From Vibrio gelatinilyticus (GTDB lineage Bacteria; Pseudomonadota; Gammaproteobacteria; Enterobacterales; Vibrionaceae), in NCBI RefSeq assembly GCF_022836845.1, contig NZ_JAJNNZ010000002.1, positions 233,033 through 297,032 of the forward strand: a stretch of 64,000 nt of DNA, written 5' to 3'. The notes beneath the pieces were generated by a model. It searched no databases, had not been told where the DNA came from, and was given only the letters and a program-made list of their open reading frames with translations. The number at the start of each line of letters is the position of its first letter. Within the stretch, counting starts at the first letter, position 1. Positions 37,878-46,916 of this stretch are shown here, piece after piece. A program made the translations under genes and the position numbers.

Positions 37878-39638
37878 TTACTTCGCTTCTAGGTGTTCAA
37901 CCATCAACTGTAAGGATTGATTTCCTCTGAACTCGTTGATATCCAACTTAAAAGCTAAAGAGATTTGTTTGACAGAAGCATCAGGCCAGCGCCTTAAATC
38001 GACATTAAATGCGATGGCATCAAGCATAATATTGGTTGGGTGTCCTTTTAATAAAGGCTCAACCATGAGTTTTAGATGCTTTTCCCCGACCAGTTTTTGA
38101 TGCAACACTTTAAACTGACCATCAAATATGGGCTCTGGAAACGCCTGCCCCCACGGCCCACCCGCACGCAAGATTTCGGCGGTATGCATTGAAAACTCTT
38201 CCGGTATGAGTTCACCATCGGATAATACGATCCCTTTAAGCGCCGTATCACCTAATTCATCTCTCACCAGTTCATCAAACAAACGGCTAAAACGTTCAAA
38301 ATCTTTTTCTTTTATCGTGAGTCCCGCCGCCATCGCGTGCCCACCAAATTTGGCAATTAACCCTGGATTTTTAGTGTCGATGCGATCCAAAGCATCGCGC
38401 ATGTGCAAGCCAACGATTGAGCGACATGATCCCTTGATAGTGCCATCACCACCATCAGCAAACGCGATTACCGGACGGTGGAATTTATCCTTAACACGAG
38501 ACGCTAAAATACCAATCACGCCCTGATGCCAATCTCTTTGAAACAGAGCCAAACCGTAGGGCAACTCCGCTGTTTCGCTAAACTGCAATCGCTCACAAAA
38601 GGCCAACGCCTCTTGCTTCATTCCTTCTTCGATTTCTTTGCGTGTTTGGTTGAGTCCGTCCAACTCAGCGGCCATGCGTCTCGCTGCGTGGATATTGTCA
38701 CACATTAATAACTCGACCCCAAAAGACATATCGTCCAAACGGCCCGCCGCATTAATTCTTGGCCCCAGAGCAAACCCAAAGTCTGTGGCAACGAGTTTTC
38801 TCGCGTCACGCTTAGCCACTTCGATGAGAGCTTGAATTCCCGGCCTTGCTTTACCTGCACGTATGCGCTGCAATCCCTGATGCACCAAGATACGGTTGTT
38901 CTCATCCAACGGCACAACATCCGCGACCGTTCCAAGTGCAACAAGATCAATTAGCTCCATCAGTTTTGGCTCGGCCATGCTTTGCTTAGCAAACCATTGG
39001 TGCTTTCTCATATGGACACATAGAGCCATCATGAGATAAAAGGCAACACCGACACCCGCAAGAGCTTTAGATGGGAAGCGGCACTCCTCTAGGTTTGGAT
39101 TGACCATCGCATCCACTTCTGGCAGCTCAGATCCAGGCAAGTGATGATCGGTGACCAGAACTTGCAGCCCCTGCTCTTTGGCGTATTTCACTCCCGATAT
39201 CGATGAAACACCATTGTCGACCGTCATTATCACTTGAGCACCGATTTCAATGGCTTGATCGACGACCTCCGGGCTTAATCCATAACCATCTTCGAAACGA
39301 TTTGGTACAAGATAGTCAACGTTTCGACTGCCCAACATACGCAAAGCCAGCACCGACAGAGCCGAACTTGTCGCCCCATCAGCATCAAAATCACCGACAA
39401 CAATAATGCGTTTTTGCGAGTCTATTGCCTCAAAAAGTAACTCGACAGCCTGATCAATACCGGCAAGTTGTTGATATGAATGTAAACCTTTGGCCGCTTT
39501 TTCTAATTGACTGACATCTTGAATACCGCGAGACAAGTATATACGTTTCAACAAGGGGGGAATTGAATCGGGAAGTAGGGAAAGATCTACTTCCGGTCGA
39601 CGTTGGATCTCTATCATAGAATCAATACGGGCTCGCAT
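37878..39638 (-). CDS. recJ: Single-strand 5'-3' exonuclease RecJ
   Basis: RecJ degrades single-stranded DNA from the 5' end in recombination, mismatch and base-excision repair. The 586-residue DHH-family protein shows VVGDFDADGATSSA (about 77-90), the DHH motif VTDHHLPG (about 163) and the DHHA1 domain with GGHAMAAGLTIKE (about 440). AAGGAGG lies 6 bases before the ATG at 39638, which fixes this start although it is a few residues longer than the conserved MIEIQRRP. dsbC lies 17 bases upstream, as in E. coli. Confidence 0.97.
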   Translation of the reverse strand: MRARIDSMIEIQRRPEVDLSLLPDSIPPLLKRIYLSRGIQDVSQLEKAAKGLHSYQQLAGIDQAVELLFEAIDSQKRIIVVGDFDADGATSSALSVLALRMLGSRNVDYLVPNRFEDGYGLSPEVVDQAIEIGAQVIMTVDNGVSSISGVKYAKEQGLQVLVTDHHLPGSELPEVDAMVNPNLEECRFPSKALAGVGVAFYLMMALCVHMRKHQWFAKQSMAEPKLMELIDLVALGTVADVVPLDENNRILVHQGLQRIRAGKARPGIQALIEVAKRDARKLVATDFGFALGPRINAAGRLDDMSFGVELLMCDNIHAARRMAAELDGLNQTRKEIEEGMKQEALAFCERLQFSETAELPYGLALFQRDWHQGVIGILASRVKDKFHRPVIAFADGGDGTIKGSCRSIVGLHMRDALDRIDTKNPGLIAKFGGHAMAAGLTIKEKDFERFSRLFDELVRDELGDTALKGIVLSDGELIPEEFSMHTAEILRAGGPWGQAFPEPIFDGQFKVLHQKLVGEKHLKLMVEPLLKGHPTNIMLDAIAFNVDLRRWPDASVKQISLAFKLDINEFRGNQSLQLMVEHLEAK

Positions 39639-39655
39639 GCGAGCCCTCCTTAGTA

Positions 39656-40444
39656 TTATTGACTAGATTGCAGTTTTTGAAAAAGGTCAGCAGGTGGCAA
39701 GTACCCACCCACCAGCTCTCCATTTGGCAAGAAAATCGCAGGTGTACCACTGATACCAAGCTCTCTACCAAGGTTAAAGTGTTTTTCGACCGTCGCCTTG
39801 CATTGCGCGATATCGCCCACAGCTACCGCACTTTTCCTGTTTACTTTCGCATCGTGCATGGCTAGATTAGGATCCGCCGCGCACCAAATATTGGCCATTT
39901 GATCAGCAACATCTCCAGTCGCTCCCTGACGCGGGTACGCAAGATAACGTACAGTGATCCCTAGATCATTGTAGCCTTGCATTTGACTGTGTAAGCGAAC
40001 GCAATATCCACAGGTGATGTCCGTAAAAATGGTCACTACATACTTTTCATCATCAGCTTTAAATTCAATAACACTGTCTTGAAACGCAGCAATTTTTTCT
40101 GCATTGAGTGGGGCTTGTCGCTCAGCTAATACGTCATTGTAATTACCTTCATCGTCTAACGCATACAACGTCCCTGCGACAAAATAATCGCCGCTCGGCG
40201 ATGCAAATAGCACCCCACCCGCTGTTCGAATCTCGACTAGGCCGGGGATATCAGCTGGCACGACGTCTAAAACGCCAATACCGATCTTAGCGAATCGGGC
40301 CTGAATTGATGCTTCATCAATATCACTTGAAGCCATCGCTTGAGCAACAACGGCTTGAGGTTTTGTTTTTGGTCTCTCTTCTGCTCCGCAAGCAGTTACA
40401 AAAAAAGGAAGAGTCAGTAGAGTTAGCCGACGCATTACGCTCAT
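39656..40444 (-). CDS. dsbC: Disulfide isomerase DsbC with predicted lipobox
   Basis: DsbC reshuffles wrong disulfides in the periplasm. The 262-residue product has the N-terminal dimerisation region (IGIGVLDVVPADIPGLVEIRT), the linker and a thioredoxin domain with the CxxC site TCGYCVRLH (about 123-131) and the cis-Pro GTPAIFLPNG. The start at MSVMRRL follows AGGTG. Unusually, the signal peptide ends FFVTAC with a lipobox Cys at residue 19, so the mature protein may be a lipoprotein. The E. coli protein is soluble. It lies between xerD and recJ, the usual order. Confidence 0.93.
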   Translation of the reverse strand: MSVMRRLTLLTLPFFVTACGAEERPKTKPQAVVAQAMASSDIDEASIQARFAKIGIGVLDVVPADIPGLVEIRTAGGVLFASPSGDYFVAGTLYALDDEGNYNDVLAERQAPLNAEKIAAFQDSVIEFKADDEKYVVTIFTDITCGYCVRLHSQMQGYNDLGITVRYLAYPRQGATGDVADQMANIWCAADPNLAMHDAKVNRKSAVAVGDIAQCKATVEKHFNLGRELGISGTPAIFLPNGELVGGYLPPADLFQKLQSSQ

Positions 40445-40473
40445 CAATATCACCTATTATTTGAAATTGTGAA

Positions 40474-41382
40474 TCATGCCCTTGGATGATGTTGGGAATG
40501 AATGTTCTTAAGTCTTTCAGTTGCTACATGAGTATAAATTTGCGTGGTCGATAAGTCACTATGCCCAAGCAACATCTGTACGACACGCAAATCGGCTCCG
40601 TAGTTCAGTAAATGTGTCGCAAAAGCGTGCCTAAGAACGTGCGGCGACAAGTACTCAGTATCAATTTCTGCCAATACCGCGTAGTACTTTATACGATGCC
40701 AGAAGGTTTGACGGGTCATTTGCCTGGCTCTTTTGCTTGGAAACACCACATCCGAGGTTGTTTCACCCAGAAGCGCAGGACGACCAGATTCAATGAACTG
40801 CTCGATCCAATCAACAGCATTTTCCCCCATCGGAACCAATCGCTCTTTTCCGCCTTTACCCGTGACTCTGACCACTCCTTGACGCAGGCTTATGTTCTCC
40901 ATGGTTAAGCTAATGAGTTCCGTCACACGAAGGCCCGTGGCATATAGCAGTTCCAGCATTGCTTTATCGCGCAGTTCAATGGGATCATTGGGATCGGGCG
41001 CATCGAGCAAATCGCCAACTTGCTCTTCGGTCAAATCTTTGGGTAAGCGCTTTGGTAATTTGGGACTAACCAGCAATGCTGTGGGATCATCGGCTCGAAG
41101 CTTTTCTCTATGCAAATATTGAAATAGACGACGAATAGCCGACAGCATTCTAGCTCTGGAGCTTTGCTGATAATCTTGATCAACGAGCCAGCCTTGATAT
41201 TTCTGCAGCCCTGACAAACTAATAAATTCCAACTTGGAATTTTGCTTGTGCATCCAATGTAATAATTTCATTAAATCACTACGATACGATGCAAGTGTGT
41301 TTTCAGACAAGCCACGCTCCATCCACATGGCGTCTAAAAACTGCTCTACTAGGCTCAGGTCCTGTGAATTAACATCTGGCAC
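40474..41382 (-). CDS. xerD: Tyrosine recombinase XerD
   Basis: XerD with XerC resolves chromosome dimers at dif, activated by FtsK. The 302-residue protein (GTG start) has the N-terminal SAM-like core-binding domain and the catalytic domain. Active residues are Arg in ATGLRVTELI (about 150), the Lys hairpin GKGGKERLVP, HVLRHAFATHLL, HSDLSTTQIYTH with the nucleophile Tyr near 281. Promoter TTGAGC-16-TATAAA lies at 41411-41438. It begins the xerD-dsbC-recJ-prfB-lysS run. Confidence 0.97.
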   Translation of the reverse strand: MPDVNSQDLSLVEQFLDAMWMERGLSENTLASYRSDLMKLLHWMHKQNSKLEFISLSGLQKYQGWLVDQDYQQSSRARMLSAIRRLFQYLHREKLRADDPTALLVSPKLPKRLPKDLTEEQVGDLLDAPDPNDPIELRDKAMLELLYATGLRVTELISLTMENISLRQGVVRVTGKGGKERLVPMGENAVDWIEQFIESGRPALLGETTSDVVFPSKRARQMTRQTFWHRIKYYAVLAEIDTEYLSPHVLRHAFATHLLNYGADLRVVQMLLGHSDLSTTQIYTHVATERLKNIHSQHHPRA

Positions 41383-41410
41383 AACAGTCTCTTGGTTATT
41401 TATACAGTAG

Positions 41411-41438
41411 TTTATACACTTTAAGCGACCTCGCTCAA
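41411..41438 (-). promoter_or_regulatory. xerD promoter
   Basis: TTGAGC (41433-41438), a 16-base spacer and TATAAA (41411-41416) on the minus strand, about 30 bases ahead of the GTG start. Confidence 0.55.
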
Positions 41439-41561
41439 TATTGCTATAAAATAATGCTACTCAGTATCACCTTGACAGGTCATTCTTCTGCGGCTTCTTA
41501 TTGAGGTCGATTCTGGTTAGCGTTAGAATTTAAACATCACTCCCCCAACATACATTCGAAC

Positions 41562-42080
41562 ATGAAAATTGGCTTGTTTTACGGCTCCTCGACCTGCTAT
41601 ACCGAAATGACGGCAGAGAAGATCCGAAGCATTATCGGTGAAGAACTTGTCGATATTTTTAACGTCAAAGACACCGCGCTTTCTCGTATGAATGACTACG
41701 ATCTACTCATACTAGGAATTTCCACCTGGGACTTTGGTGAAATCCAAGAAGATTGGAGCGCAATATGGGAAAACATCGCTGGCGTGTCTTTAAAAAACAA
41801 ATCAGTCGCACTGTTCGGACTGGGCGATCAAGAAGGTTATGGCGAGTGGTATCTCGATGCGATGGGGATGCTGCACGATGAGATAGTAAAATGTGCCCCC
41901 AATATCATTGGCTATTGGCCAAATGAGGGTTATGAGTTTGAAGCCTCTAAAGCACTCACCGAAGACAAAGAGTACTTTGTTGGACTCGCGTTAGATGAAG
42001 ACAGTCAGTACGAGCTTAGCGATGAACGCATTGCAACATGGTGCGAGCAGATATTGTTGGAATATCAAGAGTCGCTATAG
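41562..42080 (+). CDS. fldB: Flavodoxin FldB
   Basis: This is a 172-residue long-chain flavodoxin, an FMN electron carrier. The phosphate-binding loop is [16 protein letters not shown] (about 5-20); the flavin-stacking regions [12 protein letters not shown] (about 54) and [17 protein letters not shown] (about 87) are visible. The Cys in the loop and the position next to xerD on the opposite strand point to FldB rather than FldA. In E. coli fldB is SoxRS-regulated; no SoxS site was identified here. Confidence 0.93.
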   Translation: MKIGLFYGSSTCYTEMTAEKIRSIIGEELVDIFNVKDTALSRMNDYDLLILGISTWDFGEIQEDWSAIWENIAGVSLKNKSVALFGLGDQEGYGEWYLDAMGMLHDEIVKCAPNIIGYWPNEGYEFEASKALTEDKEYFVGLALDEDSQYELSDERIATWCEQILLEYQESL

Positions 42081-42112
42081 TAGCGAAAGCTAGCCACCCG
42101 AATAATACAAAC

Positions 42113-42142
42113 AAGCCAGAAATGCGAACTCTGGCTTTTTTC
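42113..42142 (+). terminator. Terminator after fldB
   Basis: AAGCCAGA (42113-42120) pairs with TCTGGCTT (42130-42137), followed by a T-run. Confidence 0.8.
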
Positions 42143-42191
42143 TTTTTACTGTCTCATCCTGAAATGTGTTTACACCTTAAGGGCGAGACAT

Positions 42192-42226
42192 TTAAAAAAA
42201 AATCCCCAGTCATTAACTGGGGATTT
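42192..42226 (-). terminator. Terminator after brnQ
   Basis: An 11-bp stem AAATCCCCAGT / ACTGGGGATTT (loop CATTA) is followed on the minus strand by a run of eight or more T residues, 54 bases after the brnQ stop. Confidence 0.88.
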
Positions 42227-42279
42227 TCACTAATGCCTTCACACGACATCACGCCAATAATATTGTGACTTCAAAGTGA

Positions 42280-43611
42280 TTACGCACCTTCTTGGGCAAG
42301 CACTTCTTCATCTGAACGACCAATAAAGCACATGCAAATAATAGCTGCTGCCGTTGGCATTAACCAACCCATGCCAATACCAAACAGGGGGAGCATGTTG
42401 AAAGCAGAAACATTGACGCCAGCAACTTTAGCAGCATCAATGAGTGCAAACATCAAAGCAACAATCATTACCATTCGGTATGCCATCTTGGGGTTTCCAA
42501 GGAATTTGCGAACAAACGTCAACGCAACCAAAGCGATGGCTACAGGGTAAAGAGCAAAAAGCACAGGTACTGACAACGAGATAAGTTGCGCTAACCCAAT
42601 GTTAGCCACAAATGCACACGCAATCCCTAAGATCACCACCCACTTCTTGTAACTTAGCTTGCTAATAGAGCTAAAGTAATCAGAACACGCAGAAATGAGA
42701 CCAATTGCCGTTGTCAAACAGGCTAATAGAACGATGACTGATAAGACAACCTGACCATACGGCCCAAACAATGCCTGAACATATTGACTCAGTACGGCAC
42801 CGCCGTTGTCCGCTCCCGCAGCCACGCTTGCACTTGTCGCGCCAAGATAGAACAAAGAAATGTAAACAAACGCTAGACCAGCCGCCGCAATAAGCGCAGC
42901 ACTAATGAGGTACTTTGTCGTCGCACTCTGCTCAGTAATGCCCTTTTTACGAAGCGCATCCACAATAAGCATACCAAACATCAATGACCCAAACGTATCC
43001 ATTGTGTTATAACCTTCAAGAAAGCCCTTCGTAATAGGTTGCGTCGCATAATCACCGATAGGTGCAATCATATCGCCTTGTGGGTTAACAAATACCGCGA
43101 AGGCGAGAATGATAAGCCCGACAAAAAGCGCAGGCGTTAACACCTTACCAATCACATCAATCAGTTTACCTTGAGACCAAGCAAAGCTCATCGCGACCGC
43201 AAAGAAAAGCACTGAAAATACCGCTAAGTGAGACTGGCTTGCATCAATGAAAAATGGCTTTACTGCCATTTCATAAGCAACAAGGCCTGTTCTCGGTGCG
43301 GCAAAAGCAGGACCGATAATAATAAAGATTAGGATCGCCATGACCATTGCTGCTCGCTTAGGAAGATCCTTGGTTAAGTGGTCCCAAGTACCACCAGCAA
43401 TCGCGATAGCAACGATAGTGATCAGAGGTAGACCTACCGCTGTTAGCAAGAACCCTGTCATTGCTGGTAATACGTTTTGCCCTGCTAATTGACCGGCTAA
43501 AGGTGGGAAGATAATGTTGCCAGCCCCAAGAAAAAACGCAAACAGCATAAAGCCGACCGCAATAATATCTGTTATTTTTAAACTCTGTTTCACAGATAAA
43601 CCCTTATTCAA
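42280..43611 (-). CDS. brnQ: Branched-chain amino acid transport system II carrier BrnQ
   Basis: BrnQ imports leucine, isoleucine and valine with Na+. The 443-residue protein has about 12 membrane segments. Family features are the N-terminal FAFFLGAGNIIFPPLAGQ (about 22-39) and the ISKLSYKKWV loop. The start is ATG in MNKGLSVKQSLKITD. It is a single-gene unit with its own terminator. The 278-base gap upstream, shared with trmN6, shows no attenuator that I can recognise. Confidence 0.95.
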   Translation of the reverse strand: MNKGLSVKQSLKITDIIAVGFMLFAFFLGAGNIIFPPLAGQLAGQNVLPAMTGFLLTAVGLPLITIVAIAIAGGTWDHLTKDLPKRAAMVMAILIFIIIGPAFAAPRTGLVAYEMAVKPFFIDASQSHLAVFSVLFFAVAMSFAWSQGKLIDVIGKVLTPALFVGLIILAFAVFVNPQGDMIAPIGDYATQPITKGFLEGYNTMDTFGSLMFGMLIVDALRKKGITEQSATTKYLISAALIAAAGLAFVYISLFYLGATSASVAAGADNGGAVLSQYVQALFGPYGQVVLSVIVLLACLTTAIGLISACSDYFSSISKLSYKKWVVILGIACAFVANIGLAQLISLSVPVLFALYPVAIALVALTFVRKFLGNPKMAYRMVMIVALMFALIDAAKVAGVNVSAFNMLPLFGIGMGWLMPTAAAIICMCFIGRSDEEVLAQEGA

Positions 43612-43889
43612 TGTTTTGTTGTGTATTTAACTAAAGAATCGTTGTTCTTCATAATATTCGGCGCGCATCATGACGAATGACTAATCAATTGGCAAGTTGC
43701 CCACAAAAAACACTATATAAAATTACCTAAACCCCACAAAAGCAGTGTTATTAACCAATTATCACTAAAAATCTAGCATTTAAGAGTATACAATACAGCG
43801 TACAAAAAAATCACACTCAGAACATAAACCCAAACAATTACATAACAACAGATGAAATTCCTTAATAGCAAACGATTGGTAAAATTTTC

Positions 43890-44612
43890 ATGAAGAGTAG
43901 CACGTTAAAAACTAAAGGCTTTCAATTCAAACAGTTTACGATTCAAGATGGCAATTCTGGTATGCCTGTCAGTACTGACGGTGTCTTATTAGGGGCATGG
44001 GCAAAGTTCTATCGCACTGAGCACTTGCTGGATATTGGTACAGGGACTGGACTGTTAACCTTAATGTCTGCCCAACGTTTTTCAACGTCAAACATTTTAG
44101 CGATAGACATCAACCAAGAGGCAATAAAGGACGCCACTCGCAACGTGTCCCTATCGAGCTGGTCTGACAGAATCAAAGTCAAACAACAAGATGTCTTATC
44201 CTTAACCGTGCCAGAGGGCTTTGATGCCATTATTTGTAATCCGCCTTACTTTAATAGCGGTGAACGAGCTTCTAGGGAACAGCGCGCCATCGCAAGGCAC
44301 AGTATTACTTTGTCACATCAAGAACTGCTAGATAAATGCTCTCAACTGTTGAGATCACATGGCCAGGCTTGTTTCGTTTTGCCCACAACGGAAGGGCAAG
44401 CGTTTATCGACTATGCTTTACGGACAGGTTGGTTTCTCGCACGGCGCTGTGATGTGCGAACGACCGACAAAAAGCCAGCAACTCGTGTGCTATTTACCTT
44501 GCAAAAGAGCGCATGTTCGACAGAGCGACAGGAGCTCGTCATTCATGATGGAACATCAGGTTATTCCAAATCCTTTATCCAACTTACGCAAGACTTCTAT
44601 TTAAAAATGTGA
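43890..44612 (+). CDS. trmN6: tRNA1(Val) (adenine(37)-N6)-methyltransferase TrmN6 (YfiC)
   Basis: This SAM-dependent enzyme makes m6A37 in tRNA-Val. The 240 residues show the SAM motif DIGTGTGLLTLM (about 50), the acidic AIDINQEA and the N6-adenine methyltransferase motif NPPYF (about 117), then the family-specific ERASREQRAIARHS. It lies just upstream of srmB in divergent-free tandem order; in E. coli yfiC and srmB are also neighbours, though divergent. Confidence 0.95.
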   Translation: MKSSTLKTKGFQFKQFTIQDGNSGMPVSTDGVLLGAWAKFYRTEHLLDIGTGTGLLTLMSAQRFSTSNILAIDINQEAIKDATRNVSLSSWSDRIKVKQQDVLSLTVPEGFDAIICNPPYFNSGERASREQRAIARHSITLSHQELLDKCSQLLRSHGQACFVLPTTEGQAFIDYALRTGWFLARRCDVRTTDKKPATRVLFTLQKSACSTERQELVIHDGTSGYSKSFIQLTQDFYLKM

Positions 44613-44730
44613 GTGGGTTTATCGCTCGCTTATTGAATGGGTTTAAGTATAATAGCCGCCCAACTTTATACCCCTTTTAAGCAATTGCCCTTTATATTGA
44701 TGGCGATGGTAGCTTTGTGGAGACTCGATA

Positions 44731-45963
44731 GTGATCAGAACATTTGCAGATTTAGATTTAGACCCAATCCTGCTCGAAGCCATTGAAGAGATGGGTTACT
44801 CACGCCCAACTCAAATTCAAGCTGAAGCTATCCCGCAAGCCCTTGATGGTAGAGATGTATTAGCTTCAGCGCCAACAGGCACGGGCAAAACAGCCTCATT
44901 TGCCCTGCCTGCGCTACAGTATTTGCTCGATTTCCCAAGAAAAAAGGGCGGCCCTGCGCGCATTTTGGTATTAACACCGACACGCGAATTGGCGATGCAA
45001 GTTGCCGATCAGACTAGAGCACTGGCCAAAAATACCAATTTAAACGTCATCACCATAACGGGTGGTGTGACGTATGATACCCATGCCGACATCTTGTCGC
45101 AGACTCAGGATATCGTAGTGGCAACTCCAGGGCGCTTAATGGAGTACATCGAAGGAGAGCGATTCGATTGTCGTGCTATTGAGTGGTTGGTCTTAGACGA
45201 GGCCGACAGAATGCTCGACATGGGTTTTGGCCCTGTCGTCGATCGCCTCTCTGCTGAATGTCGCTGGAGAAAGCAAACATTGTTGTTCTCAGCAACATTG
45301 GAAGGAAAAGGCGTCGAAGGCTTTACCGCTGATCTATTGAAGAACCCGGCAGAAATCGATGCTGAGCCTCCTCTTCGCGAGCGCAAAAAAATCACCCAAT
45401 GGTACCATCGAGCGGACACCGCTGAGCACAAACTGAACTTGCTCAAGCACATCATTACCGAGCAAGCGGAACGCAGTATTATCTTTTTAAAGACACGTGA
45501 ACGCCTAGCCGAGTTACGTCAGCAACTTGACAGCGCACAAATTCCTTGTGTTTGGATCCAGGGGGAAATGCCTCAGGATCGCCGTAACAACGCTATTAGT
45601 CGTTTCAGAGACGGTTCGGTGAATGTACTTCTTGCCACTGATATAGCAGCACGTGGTATTGACCTACCCGACGTTTCTCACGTCATCAACTACGATCTAC
45701 CACGTAGTGCTGACGTATACTTACATCGTATTGGCCGTACAGCGCGAGCAGGTAAAAAAGGCATCGCCATTTCGTTAGTTGAAGCACACGACCAGCCAAT
45801 GATGGATCGTGTTGGACGTTATACCAAAGAGCTGATTAAAGAGCGCTTTATTGATGGACTGCGTCCTACCCACAAAAAGCCAACGTTCAACAAAAAGAAA
45901 AAAGTGAAAAAAGACGAGAAAAAGTCGACGACGAAAAAGAAAAAATCAAACAAGAAAAAGTAA
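44731..45963 (+). CDS. srmB: ATP-dependent RNA helicase SrmB
   Basis: SrmB is a DEAD-box helicase needed early in 50S subunit assembly. The GTG start follows GGAGA by 7 bases. The 410 residues show the Q motif (GYSRPTQIQAEAIP), Walker A SAPTGTGKT (about 50), DEAD in VLDEADRMLDMGF (about 152), SAT in LLFSATLEG and the C-terminal HRIGRTARAG (about 330). A lysine-rich tail of about 30 residues ends the protein and probably binds rRNA. Confidence 0.95.
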   Translation: MIRTFADLDLDPILLEAIEEMGYSRPTQIQAEAIPQALDGRDVLASAPTGTGKTASFALPALQYLLDFPRKKGGPARILVLTPTRELAMQVADQTRALAKNTNLNVITITGGVTYDTHADILSQTQDIVVATPGRLMEYIEGERFDCRAIEWLVLDEADRMLDMGFGPVVDRLSAECRWRKQTLLFSATLEGKGVEGFTADLLKNPAEIDAEPPLRERKKITQWYHRADTAEHKLNLLKHIITEQAERSIIFLKTRERLAELRQQLDSAQIPCVWIQGEMPQDRRNNAISRFRDGSVNVLLATDIAARGIDLPDVSHVINYDLPRSADVYLHRIGRTARAGKKGIAISLVEAHDQPMMDRVGRYTKELIKERFIDGLRPTHKKPTFNKKKKVKKDEKKSTTKKKKSNKKK

Positions 45964-45970
45964 TCTGCAT

Positions 45971-45997
45971 AAAAAGCCCCGCATTGCGGGGCTTTTT
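45971..45997. terminator. Terminator between srmB and yaaA
   Basis: AAAAAGCCCCGC / GCGGGGCTTTTT with loop ATT, with U-runs in both directions, separates the convergent genes. Confidence 0.92.
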
Positions 45998-46029
45998 TTA
46001 TTCAAGAGAGATTAGAGCACTCTTTTTGT

Positions 46030-46803
46030 TTACTGCTCTTCTCGTTTAAAGACTAACTCTGTCGCCGTTGACTCTTCTTCAACAAAATAATAGCCCGCCG
46101 TGTCAAAACGTATCAATGCCTCGATAGAGCCTACCTTGTTATCAAGGATGTAACGCGCCATCATGCCACGCGCTTTTTTGGCATAAAAGCTGATGACCTT
46201 GTACTGACCATTTTTGCAGTCCTTAAAAACAGGCGTAATGATTTGTCCATCAAATTGCTTGGTTTTGACGGATTTAAAATACTCATTCGAGGCAAGGTTG
46301 ATCAACACATTATCACCTTGCGCATTCAAAGCCTCATTAAGCTTGTTAGTGATAATGTCACCCCAAAAGTGATACAGATTTGGGCCACGCGAATTGGCAA
46401 GCTTGGTCCCCATCTCTAAACGGTAAGGCTGCATGAGATCGAGAGGTTTTAGCAAACCATACAAGCCAGATAACATGCGCAGGTGTTGCTGTGCAAAATC
46501 AAAGTCATCTTCACTCATGGTTTGCGCATCAAGGCCGGTATACACGTCACCTTTAAACGCAAGAATAGCCTGTCGAGCATTCTCTGTCGTAAACGTTTCT
46601 GACCACTGCTCAAAGCGTGCAACGTTAAGACCTGCTATCTTATCGCTCACCTTCATTAATGCCGAAACATCAGCAGGCGTCAGCTTACGGCACTCATCTA
46701 TCAATTGAGCCGAGTGCTCGATCAACTCTGGCTGCGTGAATCGCTCCGTGGCGAGCGGGGACTCATAATCCAAGGTCTTTGCGGGTGAAACAACAATAAG
46801 CAT
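46030..46803 (-). CDS. yaaA: Peroxide stress protein YaaA
   Basis: YaaA lowers free iron and protects DNA and proteins under hydrogen peroxide; it has a DNA-binding fold. The 257 residues match the E. coli length. Conserved blocks are [13 protein letters not shown] (about 5-17), [25 protein letters not shown] (about 111-135, in parts) and [14 protein letters not shown] (about 208). In E. coli it is under OxyR; no OxyR site was identified here. It is convergent with srmB. Confidence 0.95.
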   Translation of the reverse strand: MLIVVSPAKTLDYESPLATERFTQPELIEHSAQLIDECRKLTPADVSALMKVSDKIAGLNVARFEQWSETFTTENARQAILAFKGDVYTGLDAQTMSEDDFDFAQQHLRMLSGLYGLLKPLDLMQPYRLEMGTKLANSRGPNLYHFWGDIITNKLNEALNAQGDNVLINLASNEYFKSVKTKQFDGQIITPVFKDCKNGQYKVISFYAKKARGMMARYILDNKVGSIEALIRFDTAGYYFVEEESTATELVFKREEQ

Positions 46804-46838
46804 GACTTTACTCTTTTAATAATGATTTCTTTCAGTAT

Positions 46839-46884
46839 AAAAAAAGCCACGCACATTCTTCAACGAATTCGTGCATGGCTTTTT
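46839..46884 (-). terminator. Terminator after the alanine/sodium symporter gene
   Basis: AAAAAGCCACGCAC pairs with GTGCATGGCTTTTT (one mismatch) around a 16-base loop; T-run on the minus strand, about 33 bases after the stop. Confidence 0.75.
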
Positions 46885-46916
46885 CTATTTCTGCGATAGC
46901 AACAAGTTATTAAAAC

